Source: Pedobacter sp. HDW13 (lineage in GTDB: Bacteria; Bacteroidota; Bacteroidia; Sphingobacteriales; Sphingobacteriaceae). Taken from it: 64,000 bases of DNA. The notes beneath the pieces were generated by a model. It was not told where the DNA came from. It ran no database searches and worked only from the letters and a program-made list of their open reading frames with translations. This document shows, in pieces, positions 1-7,883 of this stretch; position 1 is the first letter of the stretch; every line of letters starts with the position of its first letter. The DNA is taken from positions 2,604,001-2,668,000 of the forward strand of contig NZ_CP049868.1 in assembly GCF_011303555.1 (NCBI RefSeq). The letters are read 5' to 3'. The position numbers and the translations under genes are program-made.

Positions 1-55
1 TCTTTTTGATAAGATTGCAAAAGAACCCAGACAAAAGGACGAAGACAGCGAATAA
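1..55 (+). CDS. 3' end of an upstream gene (partial)
   Basis: An open frame enters from the window edge and ends at TAA 53-55, giving a short charged tail (LFDKIAKEPRQKDEDSE). The next gene's GTG is 7 bases downstream, consistent with co-transcription. The fragment is too short to identify and could be chance. Confidence 0.35.
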   Translation, partial: LFDKIAKEPRQKDEDSE

Positions 56-61
56 TTTTCT

Positions 62-691
62 GTGAGGAAGCTAAGGGAACCTGTTAATTTCTTCACACAC
101 TTTATACCGGCTTTGATTGCAATTCCGGCAGGGTACTTTTTGCTTCAGAAATGCAATACGCCAATTGAACATACTGCCGCCTGGATTTATAGTATCGGTA
201 CTTTTATTCTATTCGGGGTAAGTGCGATGTATCACGGTTACCCGACAACGGAATACGGTGTGCGGTTTTGGCAGAAATTCGACCATTGCTGTATTTACCT
301 TATGATAGCTGGCTCTTACAGCCCAACAGCTTTACTGGTTTTTGATGACTGGTTAAGCTGGAGCCTTTTCGCTATTGTGTGGATTATTGCCATTGTAGGC
401 TGTCTGCTAAAAATCTTTAACCGGTTAAAATCCACAGCCATGTCTTTATCAATCTATATTTTAATGGGTTGTTTAATTGTACCTTTACTTCAAAAAATGT
501 TGGGTACACTGCCCATTGGTGCCGTAGGTTGGCTGCTTTTAGGCGGTATTTTTTACATTGGCGGCACTTACTATTATGCAAAAGACAAACAATTATCTAA
601 GTGGATGCACAGTCATGAACTTTGGCATTTGTTTGTAATTGGCGGAGCGTTATCGCACTACATTTACAATTACGTTTATATTTTTAAGTAA
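62..691 (+). CDS. Hemolysin III / PAQR family membrane protein
   Basis: Integral membrane protein of the hemolysin III (TrhA/PAQR) family, 209 residues, mostly hydrophobic with about seven membrane segments. The family's histidine signatures are visible: SAMYHG near residue 58, HCC near residue 75, and the C-terminal SHELWHLF...SHY block near residues 184-200, which in the family forms a metal site. The start is GTG; the N-terminal REPVNFFTHF is the usual family beginning, which supports it. Despite the name most members are not shown to be toxins; roles in membrane-lipid homeostasis are proposed. The M23 gene begins 9 bases after the stop, so the two may be co-transcribed. Confidence 0.88.
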   Translation: MRKLREPVNFFTHFIPALIAIPAGYFLLQKCNTPIEHTAAWIYSIGTFILFGVSAMYHGYPTTEYGVRFWQKFDHCCIYLMIAGSYSPTALLVFDDWLSWSLFAIVWIIAIVGCLLKIFNRLKSTAMSLSIYILMGCLIVPLLQKMLGTLPIGAVGWLLLGGIFYIGGTYYYAKDKQLSKWMHSHELWHLFVIGGALSHYIYNYVYIFK

Positions 692-699
692 ACTTTCTG

Positions 700-1386
700 A
701 TGCATATGCTTGAACAGGTAATTGCAGCCAACCGTGACTTGATCCACAGGGTTGTGGATTTCGATCCGGCACTTGATCAACTTTTAGCCTTGGATTTTAC
801 CGCTGCCAATACCGAACTTAGTAACGATATTTTAGATAATATTGATCGGTTCACGGCTTGGATTGAAGAAAAACTTAAGCTAAATAACACGAGGTACGGC
901 ATTGGTGGTTATAACGAACACCGCACCATATATTCGCGCAGTGCACATTTTGATACCGGCGAAGAACCCCGGAGGCTGCATTTGGGAGTAGATGTTTGGG
1001 CTCCGGCCGCAACGCCGATATACAATTTCTACGATGCAACTGTTCAGAGCTTTGCCAATAACAATAACTTTGGAGATTACGGTGCAACCATTATTTTAGC
1101 TTATGATATTGCAGGGTATAAATTCAATGCACTTTATGGTCACCTGAGTCTCAATTCTTTAAATCACCTGGACGAGGGAATGTTTATTAAAGCCGGAACG
1201 AAATTCGCCGAGCTTGGCAATAAGGATGAAAACGGTTGCTGGCCACCACATCTTCATTTTCAACTGATAAAAGATATGCAAGGCTTAAAGGGCGATTACC
1301 CGGGGGTGTGTAAGTTTAGCGAAAGGGAAAAGTATCTGGCTAACTGCCCTGATCCGGAGCTTATTTTGAGATCTACTTTTTCTTAA
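700..1386 (+). CDS. M23 family metallopeptidase without signal peptide
   Basis: A 228-residue protein with a LytM/M23 zinc-peptidase domain at about residues 90-190. The HxxxD zinc motif (HLGVD, H94 and D98), GHLS at about 148, and the HxH motif (PPHLHF, H186) are all present. M23 enzymes cleave peptide cross-links in peptidoglycan. This one lacks any signal peptide or lipobox, so either it is not exported by Sec or it acts on an internal substrate. The N-terminal 65 residues are helical and unrecognised. A second ATG lies two codons in. The family call is firm; the substrate is not known. Confidence 0.85.
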   Translation: MHMLEQVIAANRDLIHRVVDFDPALDQLLALDFTAANTELSNDILDNIDRFTAWIEEKLKLNNTRYGIGGYNEHRTIYSRSAHFDTGEEPRRLHLGVDVWAPAATPIYNFYDATVQSFANNNNFGDYGATIILAYDIAGYKFNALYGHLSLNSLNHLDEGMFIKAGTKFAELGNKDENGCWPPHLHFQLIKDMQGLKGDYPGVCKFSEREKYLANCPDPELILRSTFS

Positions 1387-1397
1387 CGCAAAGATTT

Positions 1398-1600
1398 TTA
1401 ACCACAGCGTACACAAAGAAAGGCACTGAGCACACAGAGCGGTTTTTAGGCAATCGTCATTTCGAGCCTAGCAGAGAAATCTATGTTTCTGGCCACGGAT
1501 TCACGGAAGGCATGGATTGTTGATCTTATGTCTTGCCAGCAGGCTGCTCTTATTTTCATGGGCGCTTATACTTCTGTGTTTTCTGTGCCTCGGTGGTTAA
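1398..1600. repeat. About 203-bp non-coding element with terminal inverted repeats
   Basis: The gap 1387-1665 has no gene. It holds a segment bounded by TTAACCAC (1398-1405) and GTGGTTAA (1593-1600), a perfect 8-bp inverted pair. Just inside each end the GGCAC-n-GA and ACACAGA words recur in inverted orientation. The middle carries CGTCATTTCGAG and GAGAAATCTAT words similar to the element at 12.2 kb. It looks like a dispersed MITE-like repeat. Confidence 0.55.
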
Positions 1601-1665
1601 TATTAGCCTTGCTGTATAAACTAAGTCCGTCTCATGCTTTCAGCTTTTTTTAGTAAATTAGTCTT

Positions 1666-2319
1666 ATGAAATACCTGTTCATTATTTGCTTGTTTTTCTG
1701 CTGTTCGTTGGGCATGGCCCAGGTGCAATTTAAATCGGGTAAAAGCGGTTTCACCAATTTCCTGAGAGATAATACTATTTATCCGCAATTTTCGAAAGAC
1801 AACTGCATTCAGGGAACTGTGAATGTAAGTTTTAAACTGGATGAGAAAGGGAAAGTATATTTTTCGAAAATAAGTAAAGGAATCCTGTCCGATTTGGATG
1901 AAGAGGCCTTACGCTTGGTGCGATTAAGCAGTGGCAAATGGCAGGTGCCTGCAGGTTATGATACGACCGTTTCGATTGTTGCGCCAGTTAATTTCAGGCT
2001 TTCAGGCTACAATTGCGAAGGTAAATCAAATGAAGATATTCAGGAAGCCATTCGCAATTATCAGGCTGAAGAAGGTTTAACCAATTCGGTTATCAATTTC
2101 TATAAAAATATCGATCAGGCCAAGCCGGGACAGGAAATCCAGATTATGGCGATTAAAAGCCAATTAGGCATTGACGATGAATATCTCGACGACCGCATTA
2201 AAATGGGTTTAAAAAAGATAAAACAAGGCGATAAGCAAGGGGCCTGCGAAGACTTTCTTTTTGTTAAATACATGGGGAGCAAAAAGGCGGATGACTATCT
2301 GGCCAAATACTGTAAGTAA
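1666..2319 (+). CDS. Exported protein with TonB C-terminal-like domain
   Basis: A 217-residue exported protein with a signal peptide ending near residue 18 (GMAQ). Residues about 35-115 resemble the TonB C-terminal fold: YPQFSKDNCIQGTVNVSF, then a DEKGKVYFSKISKG turn and a DEEALRLV helix. Unlike a true TonB there is no N-terminal anchor or proline-rich linker, so it probably does not energise receptors. The C-terminal 100 residues are unrecognised and end in a short Cys-containing segment (KQGACEDFLFVKYMG). It converges with the next gene, stop codons 7 bases apart. Confidence 0.6.
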   Translation: MKYLFIICLFFCCSLGMAQVQFKSGKSGFTNFLRDNTIYPQFSKDNCIQGTVNVSFKLDEKGKVYFSKISKGILSDLDEEALRLVRLSSGKWQVPAGYDTTVSIVAPVNFRLSGYNCEGKSNEDIQEAIRNYQAEEGLTNSVINFYKNIDQAKPGQEIQIMAIKSQLGIDDEYLDDRIKMGLKKIKQGDKQGACEDFLFVKYMGSKKADDYLAKYCK

Positions 2320-2326
2320 TAGCTAG

Positions 2327-2761
2327 CTACAGTAAACAAATCCGTGAGGAAAGCGTGGTTATTGTGGCCACTTTTTTACCATTACACATTGCTGGTGTCC
2401 ATTTAAATGATTTGGCAATCTTTAACATCTGCTCGCCAACTTTACCAACTTCATCTTTTACTACCCTTTCTCTGGAGATGCGGCCATCTGCATCAACTAA
2501 AAAAGATACCATGAACTGGGTTGATGCACGACTTGGAATAGAATCTAATCTTACATTAATCATTGCGCGATAAAGTTTTGCCTGGCCTCCTTCATTTGTG
2601 GCGGGGACATCATAACTGGTATAAATTACCTTGCCTGTTATAAGATCTTTTTTACCGATGCAATCCGTTTTGTTGTTGGTAGGGGTGATTGGGTTCTGAT
2701 TAATAAAATAACCTAAAACAGTGCTTGCGAGAATTGAAACCGTTAACATTAATCTGAACAT
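2327..2761 (-). CDS. Small exported protein, TonB C-terminal-like
   Basis: 144 residues with an N-terminal hydrophobic segment (signal peptide or anchor, residues 1-19). The body has the pattern of a TonB C-terminal domain: VSFLVDADGRISRERVVKDEV followed by a helix and FKWTPAMCNGKKV, which corresponds to the usual PKWNPGxxxGxPV strand. It is the convergent neighbour of another TonB-fold protein at 1666-2319, so the pair may be related by function. There is no proline-rich region and the length is short, so it is unlikely to act as an energy transducer. Confidence 0.6.
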   Translation of the reverse strand: MFRLMLTVSILASTVLGYFINQNPITPTNNKTDCIGKKDLITGKVIYTSYDVPATNEGGQAKLYRAMINVRLDSIPSRASTQFMVSFLVDADGRISRERVVKDEVGKVGEQMLKIAKSFKWTPAMCNGKKVATITTLSSRICLL

Positions 2762-2822
2762 GGAGCAATGAATTTGAATAATGGCTAAAGCAAGATAACA
2801 AAATTGATTAATTTAGCCAACA

Positions 2823-3215
2823 ATGAAGAACACCACCCGATTTTTTGCCTTATTGGATATCATCAGTATTGTTTTGCTGGCCAAACAATTTTGGCAGATT
2901 TTAACACACTTAAACGAAATTCCCGATCAGGTACTTTCGCAGGCCAAAGTGGTATTGCTGCTACCCTTATTCGTTTCGTTATTTATCTCAGCGGCAGGTT
3001 TAATCCTGAATAAGAAATTTGGCTTCATTACCTATTATATCCAGTTTCCGTTCCGTTTGGTGGTATGGGTATTTTCTATTGGTTTTATTACTTTTTTGCC
3101 CGAAATGTTAAACCTCAGCGAACGCTGGTTCGATATTCTGTTCCGGATCTGTTTTATTGCCGAATTCTTCAGATTGTATTTTACCATCAGGATTCATCGC
3201 GCTACATTTCGTTAG
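2823..3215 (+). CDS. Hypothetical membrane protein
   Basis: 130 residues with about four predicted membrane helices (near 8-24, 43-62, 69-92 and 103-120) and a basic C-terminus. I do not recognise a family. The gene overlaps the end of the convergent lipid kinase gene by 14 bases. The ATG at 2823 fits the gene start; a start in another frame at 2804 gives no sensible protein. It is divergent from 2327-2761 across a 61-base spacer. Confidence 0.6.
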   Translation: MKNTTRFFALLDIISIVLLAKQFWQILTHLNEIPDQVLSQAKVVLLLPLFVSLFISAAGLILNKKFGFITYYIQFPFRLVVWVFSIGFITFLPEMLNLSERWFDILFRICFIAEFFRLYFTIRIHRATFR

Positions 3216-4068
3216 GTAGAATAACGGTAATGGCTGCAGGTATAATGTTGGCTTCAACTGTATTTACGCGGCCAATATATTCACCGTCTACCTGAAAATG
3301 GGCTTTGTGTTTAGAAGAAATTTTGACTGCTGCAGTTTGAAATACTTCTATTTTCTTCGGGTTGAAGGGAAGTTTGGTGATCCATATTTTTAAAATCTCC
3401 AGGTAAGAGTAATCCTTAACCAAAACCACTTCAAAAAGTTCATCATCCAGTTTGCCATCAGGATTGATTTTTAATCCGGAGCCATATCTGGTTGCATTGG
3501 CAATGGCCACCATAGCTGCTTTTGAGGTGATGGTTTCGTTTTTAAGCTTCAATTGTACGTCCATTCTGCTGTGGTTCCATAAGGCATGCCAGGTGGCTTT
3601 TGCATAACCCCACATACCACGTTGAGGTAGTGTATCAAATTTTTTAACCAGGTAGGCATTAAAACCCAAATCGGATAAATGGATGCAGATTTCATTATTG
3701 AGTTTAACTACATGGATTTTCTGTTGCCTTCCTTCCTCCACAATCGCTAATGCCTGTTCTACCTCGGTTGGGACGCCCAGTTCTTTGGCCATGCCATTGG
3801 CAGAACCGGCAGGGATAATGCCTATTGGGGTGCCGGTATTCAATAAACATTCGGCAACCAGTTTCAGGGTTCCGTCGCCACCAACGGCCACCACACGGTC
3901 TGCCTGCGAACTGTTTATTTTTTGCTTAATCTTTTGTAAAGAACAATCTTTAGGCAATTCGAAAAGATCAGTTTCAGTAGTTTTTTCTTTAAAATAGGTA
4001 GAAATTACTTCTTTTAAGTTTATATCGTGACTGCCTGAGCCTGGATTTATGATGAATAGTAATTTCAT
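3202..4068 (-). CDS. Diacylglycerol kinase-like lipid kinase (DagK/YegS family)
   Basis: Soluble lipid kinase with a DAGK catalytic domain, 288 residues, which in this family phosphorylates diacylglycerol or a related lipid using ATP. Visible motifs are the N-terminal NPGSGSHD, the nucleotide loop GGDGT at residues 63-67, the IPAGSANGMAKELG segment near 85-98, and DLGFNAY. I start at ATG 4068 because MKLLFIINPGSGS is the classic family N-terminus; a TTG ten codons upstream would add an unlikely extension. The adjacent divergent gene encodes an App1-type phosphatidate phosphatase, the reverse reaction. The family is certain; the exact lipid substrate is inferred. Confidence 0.88.
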   Translation of the reverse strand: MKLLFIINPGSGSHDINLKEVISTYFKEKTTETDLFELPKDCSLQKIKQKINSSQADRVVAVGGDGTLKLVAECLLNTGTPIGIIPAGSANGMAKELGVPTEVEQALAIVEEGRQQKIHVVKLNNEICIHLSDLGFNAYLVKKFDTLPQRGMWGYAKATWHALWNHSRMDVQLKLKNETITSKAAMVAIANATRYGSGLKINPDGKLDDELFEVVLVKDYSYLEILKIWITKLPFNPKKIEVFQTAAVKISSKHKAHFQVDGEYIGRVNTVEANIIPAAITVILPNEM

Positions 4069-4125
4069 TGGGTAGCTGATGCTTTTAATCACAAACAACT
4101 TTTAATAAACTCTGTTTTAATAACG

Positions 4126-5097
4126 ATGAATAAATCGGTTAGTGTAAAAGTATATCACGGTTATGGGCATGCACATAATCTGGTTGTTTACGGCCATGTT
4201 TTTAAACGTAAGGCCAAAACAAGGCAGGTTTACAGTAACAACATCGTCGTTAATATTGTACATCTTTTAAAGCTGTTTATTTTAAAACCTTATGCTTTTG
4301 TTGATGTACGGCTACAGTTTTTTGATCAAACCATTTACAATAAAACAGAGCGCGATGGCTTTTTTAAATTCGAATGGAAAGCGGAACGGGAAATTCCGGC
4401 TGGCTGGCACCACGTAAAAGTAGAAGCGGTTGATGCGAACGGAAAAGTTTTGAACGCTGGCGAGGGAAAGGTTTATGTGCCGCACCTTACGCAATACGCT
4501 TTTATTTCGGATGTGGATGATACTGTAATGGTTTCGCATTCGGCCACCATCGGAAGGAGGTTGAGGGAGCTGTTTATTAAAAATCCGCATACCCGGAAAA
4601 CTTTTCCTGATGCGGCCAGCCATTACCAGCAACTGGCCCTTTCACATACGGAAGCACAACAGCCCAATCCCTTTTTTTATGTAAGCAGCAGCGAGTGGAA
4701 CCTGTACGATTACCTGCTCGAAACTTTTAAATTCAATAAATTACCCGATGGAGCTTTTTTGCTCAATACGTTAAAAAAATGGAAGGATTTAATCAGGACT
4801 GGTAAAACCGGCCACGAAGCTAAACTACTGCGGGTGATGCGGATTCTGGATGCTTTCCCGAACCAGAAGTTTGTGTTTTTTGGTGATAATTCTCAGCAGG
4901 ACCCCGAAATTTATACCGCTATAGTAGAAAAATACCCTGAAAATATCGAAGCGGTTTATATCCGTAACATTCGTCCTGAAAAGGAGCTCGATACCTTGCA
5001 GCTGCTTAAAAGGGTTGAAGATAAAAATGTAAAAACCTGTTTATTTAATAATAGTAAGCAGGCGATTGAACATTCCAAATTGATAGGCTTAATTTGA
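4126..5097 (+). CDS. App1-like phosphatidate phosphatase (DUF2183)
   Basis: 323 residues with the App1/DUF2183 catalytic domain of the HAD-like phosphatases. The DxDxT motif is SDVDDTV (D129, D131, T133), followed by FFYVSSSEWNLY and the late acidic motif FVFFGDNSQQDPEIY. Yeast App1 converts phosphatidate to diacylglycerol; the bacterial members are mostly uncharacterised. Residues 1-115 form a beta-rich N-terminal domain. There is no signal peptide, so it is cytoplasmic. It diverges from the lipid kinase gene with 57 bases between the start codons. Confidence 0.85.
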   Translation: MNKSVSVKVYHGYGHAHNLVVYGHVFKRKAKTRQVYSNNIVVNIVHLLKLFILKPYAFVDVRLQFFDQTIYNKTERDGFFKFEWKAEREIPAGWHHVKVEAVDANGKVLNAGEGKVYVPHLTQYAFISDVDDTVMVSHSATIGRRLRELFIKNPHTRKTFPDAASHYQQLALSHTEAQQPNPFFYVSSSEWNLYDYLLETFKFNKLPDGAFLLNTLKKWKDLIRTGKTGHEAKLLRVMRILDAFPNQKFVFFGDNSQQDPEIYTAIVEKYPENIEAVYIRNIRPEKELDTLQLLKRVEDKNVKTCLFNNSKQAIEHSKLIGLI

Positions 5098-5173
5098 TGA
5101 ATTTTTAAGGAGAGCAATTGTGGTGCTAGCCTGTTTCGATAGTTAGACTTTCTACTTTTTCTAACAGTTGCCT

Positions 5174-5542
5174 TTAAGAAATTGATTTACCAAAGGGGGT
5201 AAAAGCCAGATTCATTAATTTAAAATGCTGGCGGCCAAATGGAATGCCTACAATGGTGATGCATAGCAAAATGCCAAAGAACAAGTGGGTCAAAGCAATC
5301 CAAAAGCCTCCGCAGAAAATCCAGATCAGGTTCATGATAGTAGAAAGACAACCGGTATTGGATGTGGTATCGGTTATTTTAACACCAAAAGGAGCCAGGC
5401 CTACAATGGCAAATTTAAAGCATTGAATACCGAAAGGAATACCTACAATGGTTAAGCAAAGGATTAGTCCTCCGATAATGTATTCGAAGAAAATAAAAAT
5501 ACCGCCAAAAATAATCCAGATAATATTGCCTAAAAAGTTCAT
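5174..5542 (-). CDS. YccF domain-containing membrane protein
   Basis: 122 residues, with two tandem copies of the YccF inner-membrane component. Each copy has a hydrophobic hairpin ending in the signature CLTIVGIPFGIQCFK (first copy) or CITIVGIPFGRQHFK (second), followed by an APFG or TPFG turn. The family's molecular function is unknown. Start is ATG 5542. It follows a 76-base spacer after the phosphatase gene, on the opposite strand. Confidence 0.88.
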   Translation of the reverse strand: MNFLGNIIWIIFGGIFIFFEYIIGGLILCLTIVGIPFGIQCFKFAIVGLAPFGVKITDTTSNTGCLSTIMNLIWIFCGGFWIALTHLFFGILLCITIVGIPFGRQHFKLMNLAFTPFGKSIS

Positions 5543-5589
5543 TGTATTTTTTTAGATTAAGATTTACTTTCAAAGTATTTGTTACAAGA

Positions 5590-6108
5590 TCACTCTTCTT
5601 TTCCATGAATCATCGGAATCTGATAATCGAGTTTCCGGCTTTTAAAGAATGCTTTTAATTTTTGCCAGGTAATGATTCTTAAGCTATCCGAAAGCTTAAT
5701 ATCATTAGAAGTTACAAAATGTTTGCAGTCAAAGCAGATATCGAAAAAGGAACATTTATCTTGTTTGTAAATTAAAATACCGTGATGCGGCATAAAACAC
5801 CTACCGCTTTCAAATGTTTCTCCTATTTTAAGGGGCATAATTAAAATGCTTGCTAATAAATCGATATCTTTTTTGTCGAGTTTCAGCGTTTGCTTTATAA
5901 TTTTCTGATTTAGTTTTCCATTTTCGATTAAACGGGGAGAATAATCATCCTCGCTTATTTTTTGAGTGTAGGTTAGTGTATGACTAACAATTATGACAGA
6001 ATCGGCGGCTGTAAAGGTTTGGTAAACTTTGTTTTTGCTCTTTTGTCCATATGTAGCCGATATTATATAGAAAAAGAGTACAGCTAAGCTGAGGAAGATT
6101 TTTTTCAT
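5590..6108 (-). CDS. Hypothetical exported protein
   Basis: About 172 residues with a clear signal peptide (MKKIFLSLAVLFFY...ATYGQ). The mature part has three cysteines in a short span (SFFDICFDCKHF) and one in GRCFMPHHG, so disulfides or metal binding are possible. I do not recognise the family. ATG 6108 is chosen because it gives a normal signal peptide; ATG 6114 and TTG 6120 are in frame upstream. Divergent from 6189-6542. Confidence 0.6.
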   Translation of the reverse strand: MKKIFLSLAVLFFYIISATYGQKSKNKVYQTFTAADSVIIVSHTLTYTQKISEDDYSPRLIENGKLNQKIIKQTLKLDKKDIDLLASILIMPLKIGETFESGRCFMPHHGILIYKQDKCSFFDICFDCKHFVTSNDIKLSDSLRIITWQKLKAFFKSRKLDYQIPMIHGKEE

Positions 6109-6188
6109 GAGCATTAACAATTAAAACTAATATAGGTTTTTTTAATTCATTCTTTTGTAATTTAGAATACACACAAAAGAAACACAAC

Positions 6189-6542
6189 ATGAAAAAATTA
6201 TTGATCTCTGCGGCTGCGGTCGTATGCTTTGCGCTTTCTTCCGCCCTGGCGCAAACTGTTAATGGTATCAGATTAACGGAACTAAAAGCCGATTATATCG
6301 AGCTTTCTTCAGTAAGTAGCACTTTTGAAGATAAATTATGGATTAAACTCGAGTACGGCCAAAAAGTTTCAGCAATGAACGATGCTTGTATTAAGGATGA
6401 TAATGGCAAGCGTCTGGAATTTAATTCGGCTATTGATGGGGTGAATAAACTCAAAAACTACGGATATGAGCTTTTTAATATCTATACCAGGCAGATTGAT
6501 AAGGATAGCAATAGGCCCGTTTACGTCTTAAAAAGAAAGTAA
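6189..6542 (+). CDS. Small hypothetical exported protein
   Basis: 117 residues with a textbook signal peptide (MKKLLISAAAVVCFALSSALAQ). The mature 95 residues are mixed alpha/beta with a central EDKLWIKLEYGQKV strand and no cysteine motif. I do not recognise a family. A hairpin terminator follows the stop by 7 bases. Confidence 0.62.
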   Translation: MKKLLISAAAVVCFALSSALAQTVNGIRLTELKADYIELSSVSSTFEDKLWIKLEYGQKVSAMNDACIKDDNGKRLEFNSAIDGVNKLKNYGYELFNIYTRQIDKDSNRPVYVLKRK

Positions 6543-6549
6543 ATTGTAA

Positions 6550-6585
6550 AACAATAGCTATGGGCTTAAGCCCATAGTTATTGTT
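6550..6585. terminator. Bidirectional hairpin terminator
   Basis: Two 18-base arms (6550-6567 and 6568-6585) are complementary except for one G-T pair; a run of T follows on the plus strand (6584-6589). It sits between the convergent genes ending at 6542 and 6588. Confidence 0.8.
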
Positions 6586-6587
6586 TT

Positions 6588-7787
6588 TTATATAAAATCA
6601 AGTGTATTAAACTTCTTATTAAGGATATCTGCATTGTTCACGTCCAGCCATTTATCTAAAATAGTGCCGTAAACCTGCCGGAAATCGAGTTGGTATTTTA
6701 AGTCGCCCGTGTCCAGATCGCTCAGGTTAGGGGCTGCGTTAAAAATACCCTGTTTCTTTAATTTTCCGCCAAAAACGAACATGTTGTTGGCCGTTCCATG
6801 GTCGGTACCATTACTTGCATTTTGCTCAACCCGGCGACCAAATTCAGAGAAGGTAATCACCAATGTATCATCCAGTTTGTTGTTCGATTTTAAATCTTTT
6901 AAGAAAGCTGCCATCCCTTCGCTATATTGTTTAAGCAGGTTGCCTTGCTGCCCAATCTGGTTTACGTGGGTGTCAAAACCACTCAACGAAACATAATAAA
7001 CCCGGGTTTTTAATCCCGAAGAAATAAATTTAGATACCGTTTTTAACTGATTGGCAAAACCACTGTTCGGATACGCCGATTTAGACTGATAAATTTTTGA
7101 GGTATTTTGGATATAACTGGCCGAAGATGAGGTTTCGATCATGGTTTTGTACAAATACCCTAAATTATCTTCGTCTAAATGCTCCTTATCGTTCTGTAGC
7201 ATAGCTTTAAAAAACGGATCGTTGGTGTTACGGAATAAAGCAGCGGGATCTTTTAAAGCAATTCCTTTCTTGGTTTGTCCTTTCATGGCCAGAGAAAGCG
7301 AATCATCTACTTCTATGGCGGTGTAGGGGAATTTGCAGGTCTGGCAGTTGCTGTCCAGATAACGACCAATCCAACCGGTTGATAAAAACTGGTTACTGTC
7401 GCTACCGGTTTGCCAGATATCCATTGAGCGGAAGTGCGAACGGTCGGGGTTAGGGTAACCCACATCGTTAATGATGGTCATCCAGCCCTGATCGTGAATC
7501 TCCTGTAAAGCGGCCATGTTGGGGTTTAAGCCTTGCATGTCGTTGAGCTTTATTACCTCTTCGGGTTTAATGGCGATACTTTTTCTTTTCTGGTAATAAA
7601 TATCGTTGCCAAAAGGTATAACCGTGTTTAAACCGTCGTTTCCGCCCGATAACTGCACCACTACAAGATTTTTGTAAAGGCTTAATTCGTCCAGCGCCAT
7701 GGCTTCGAGTGGTTTCATAAAAGCCGGAACAAATAACGAGCCTGCAGCAACAAAACCTGTATTTCTTAAAAAATTTCTTCTGTTCAT
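6588..7787 (-). CDS. DUF1501 domain-containing protein
   Basis: 399 residues. The N-terminus MNRRNFLRNTGFVAAGS resembles a twin-arginine-type export signal, with RR at 3-4. The body is the DUF1501 fold, a relative of the alkaline phosphatase/sulfatase superfamily: VQLSGGNDGLNTV near 46-58, SHFRSMDIWQTG, FSEFGRR and GTDHGTANNMFVFGG near 325-345 are family blocks. The function is not established. It lies downstream of a DUF1800 gene (96-base gap), the conserved partner in many Bacteroidota and Planctomycetota. Confidence 0.88.
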   Translation of the reverse strand: MNRRNFLRNTGFVAAGSLFVPAFMKPLEAMALDELSLYKNLVVVQLSGGNDGLNTVIPFGNDIYYQKRKSIAIKPEEVIKLNDMQGLNPNMAALQEIHDQGWMTIINDVGYPNPDRSHFRSMDIWQTGSDSNQFLSTGWIGRYLDSNCQTCKFPYTAIEVDDSLSLAMKGQTKKGIALKDPAALFRNTNDPFFKAMLQNDKEHLDEDNLGYLYKTMIETSSSASYIQNTSKIYQSKSAYPNSGFANQLKTVSKFISSGLKTRVYYVSLSGFDTHVNQIGQQGNLLKQYSEGMAAFLKDLKSNNKLDDTLVITFSEFGRRVEQNASNGTDHGTANNMFVFGGKLKKQGIFNAAPNLSDLDTGDLKYQLDFRQVYGTILDKWLDVNNADILNKKFNTLDFI

Positions 7788-7883
7788 CTTGTTAGTTCTT
7801 TACTGGTTTTTGTGATCAATGGTTGATGGTTTAGTGTTTGAAAAACTACAATGAACTATAAGCCATCAACTATTAACCAATTT

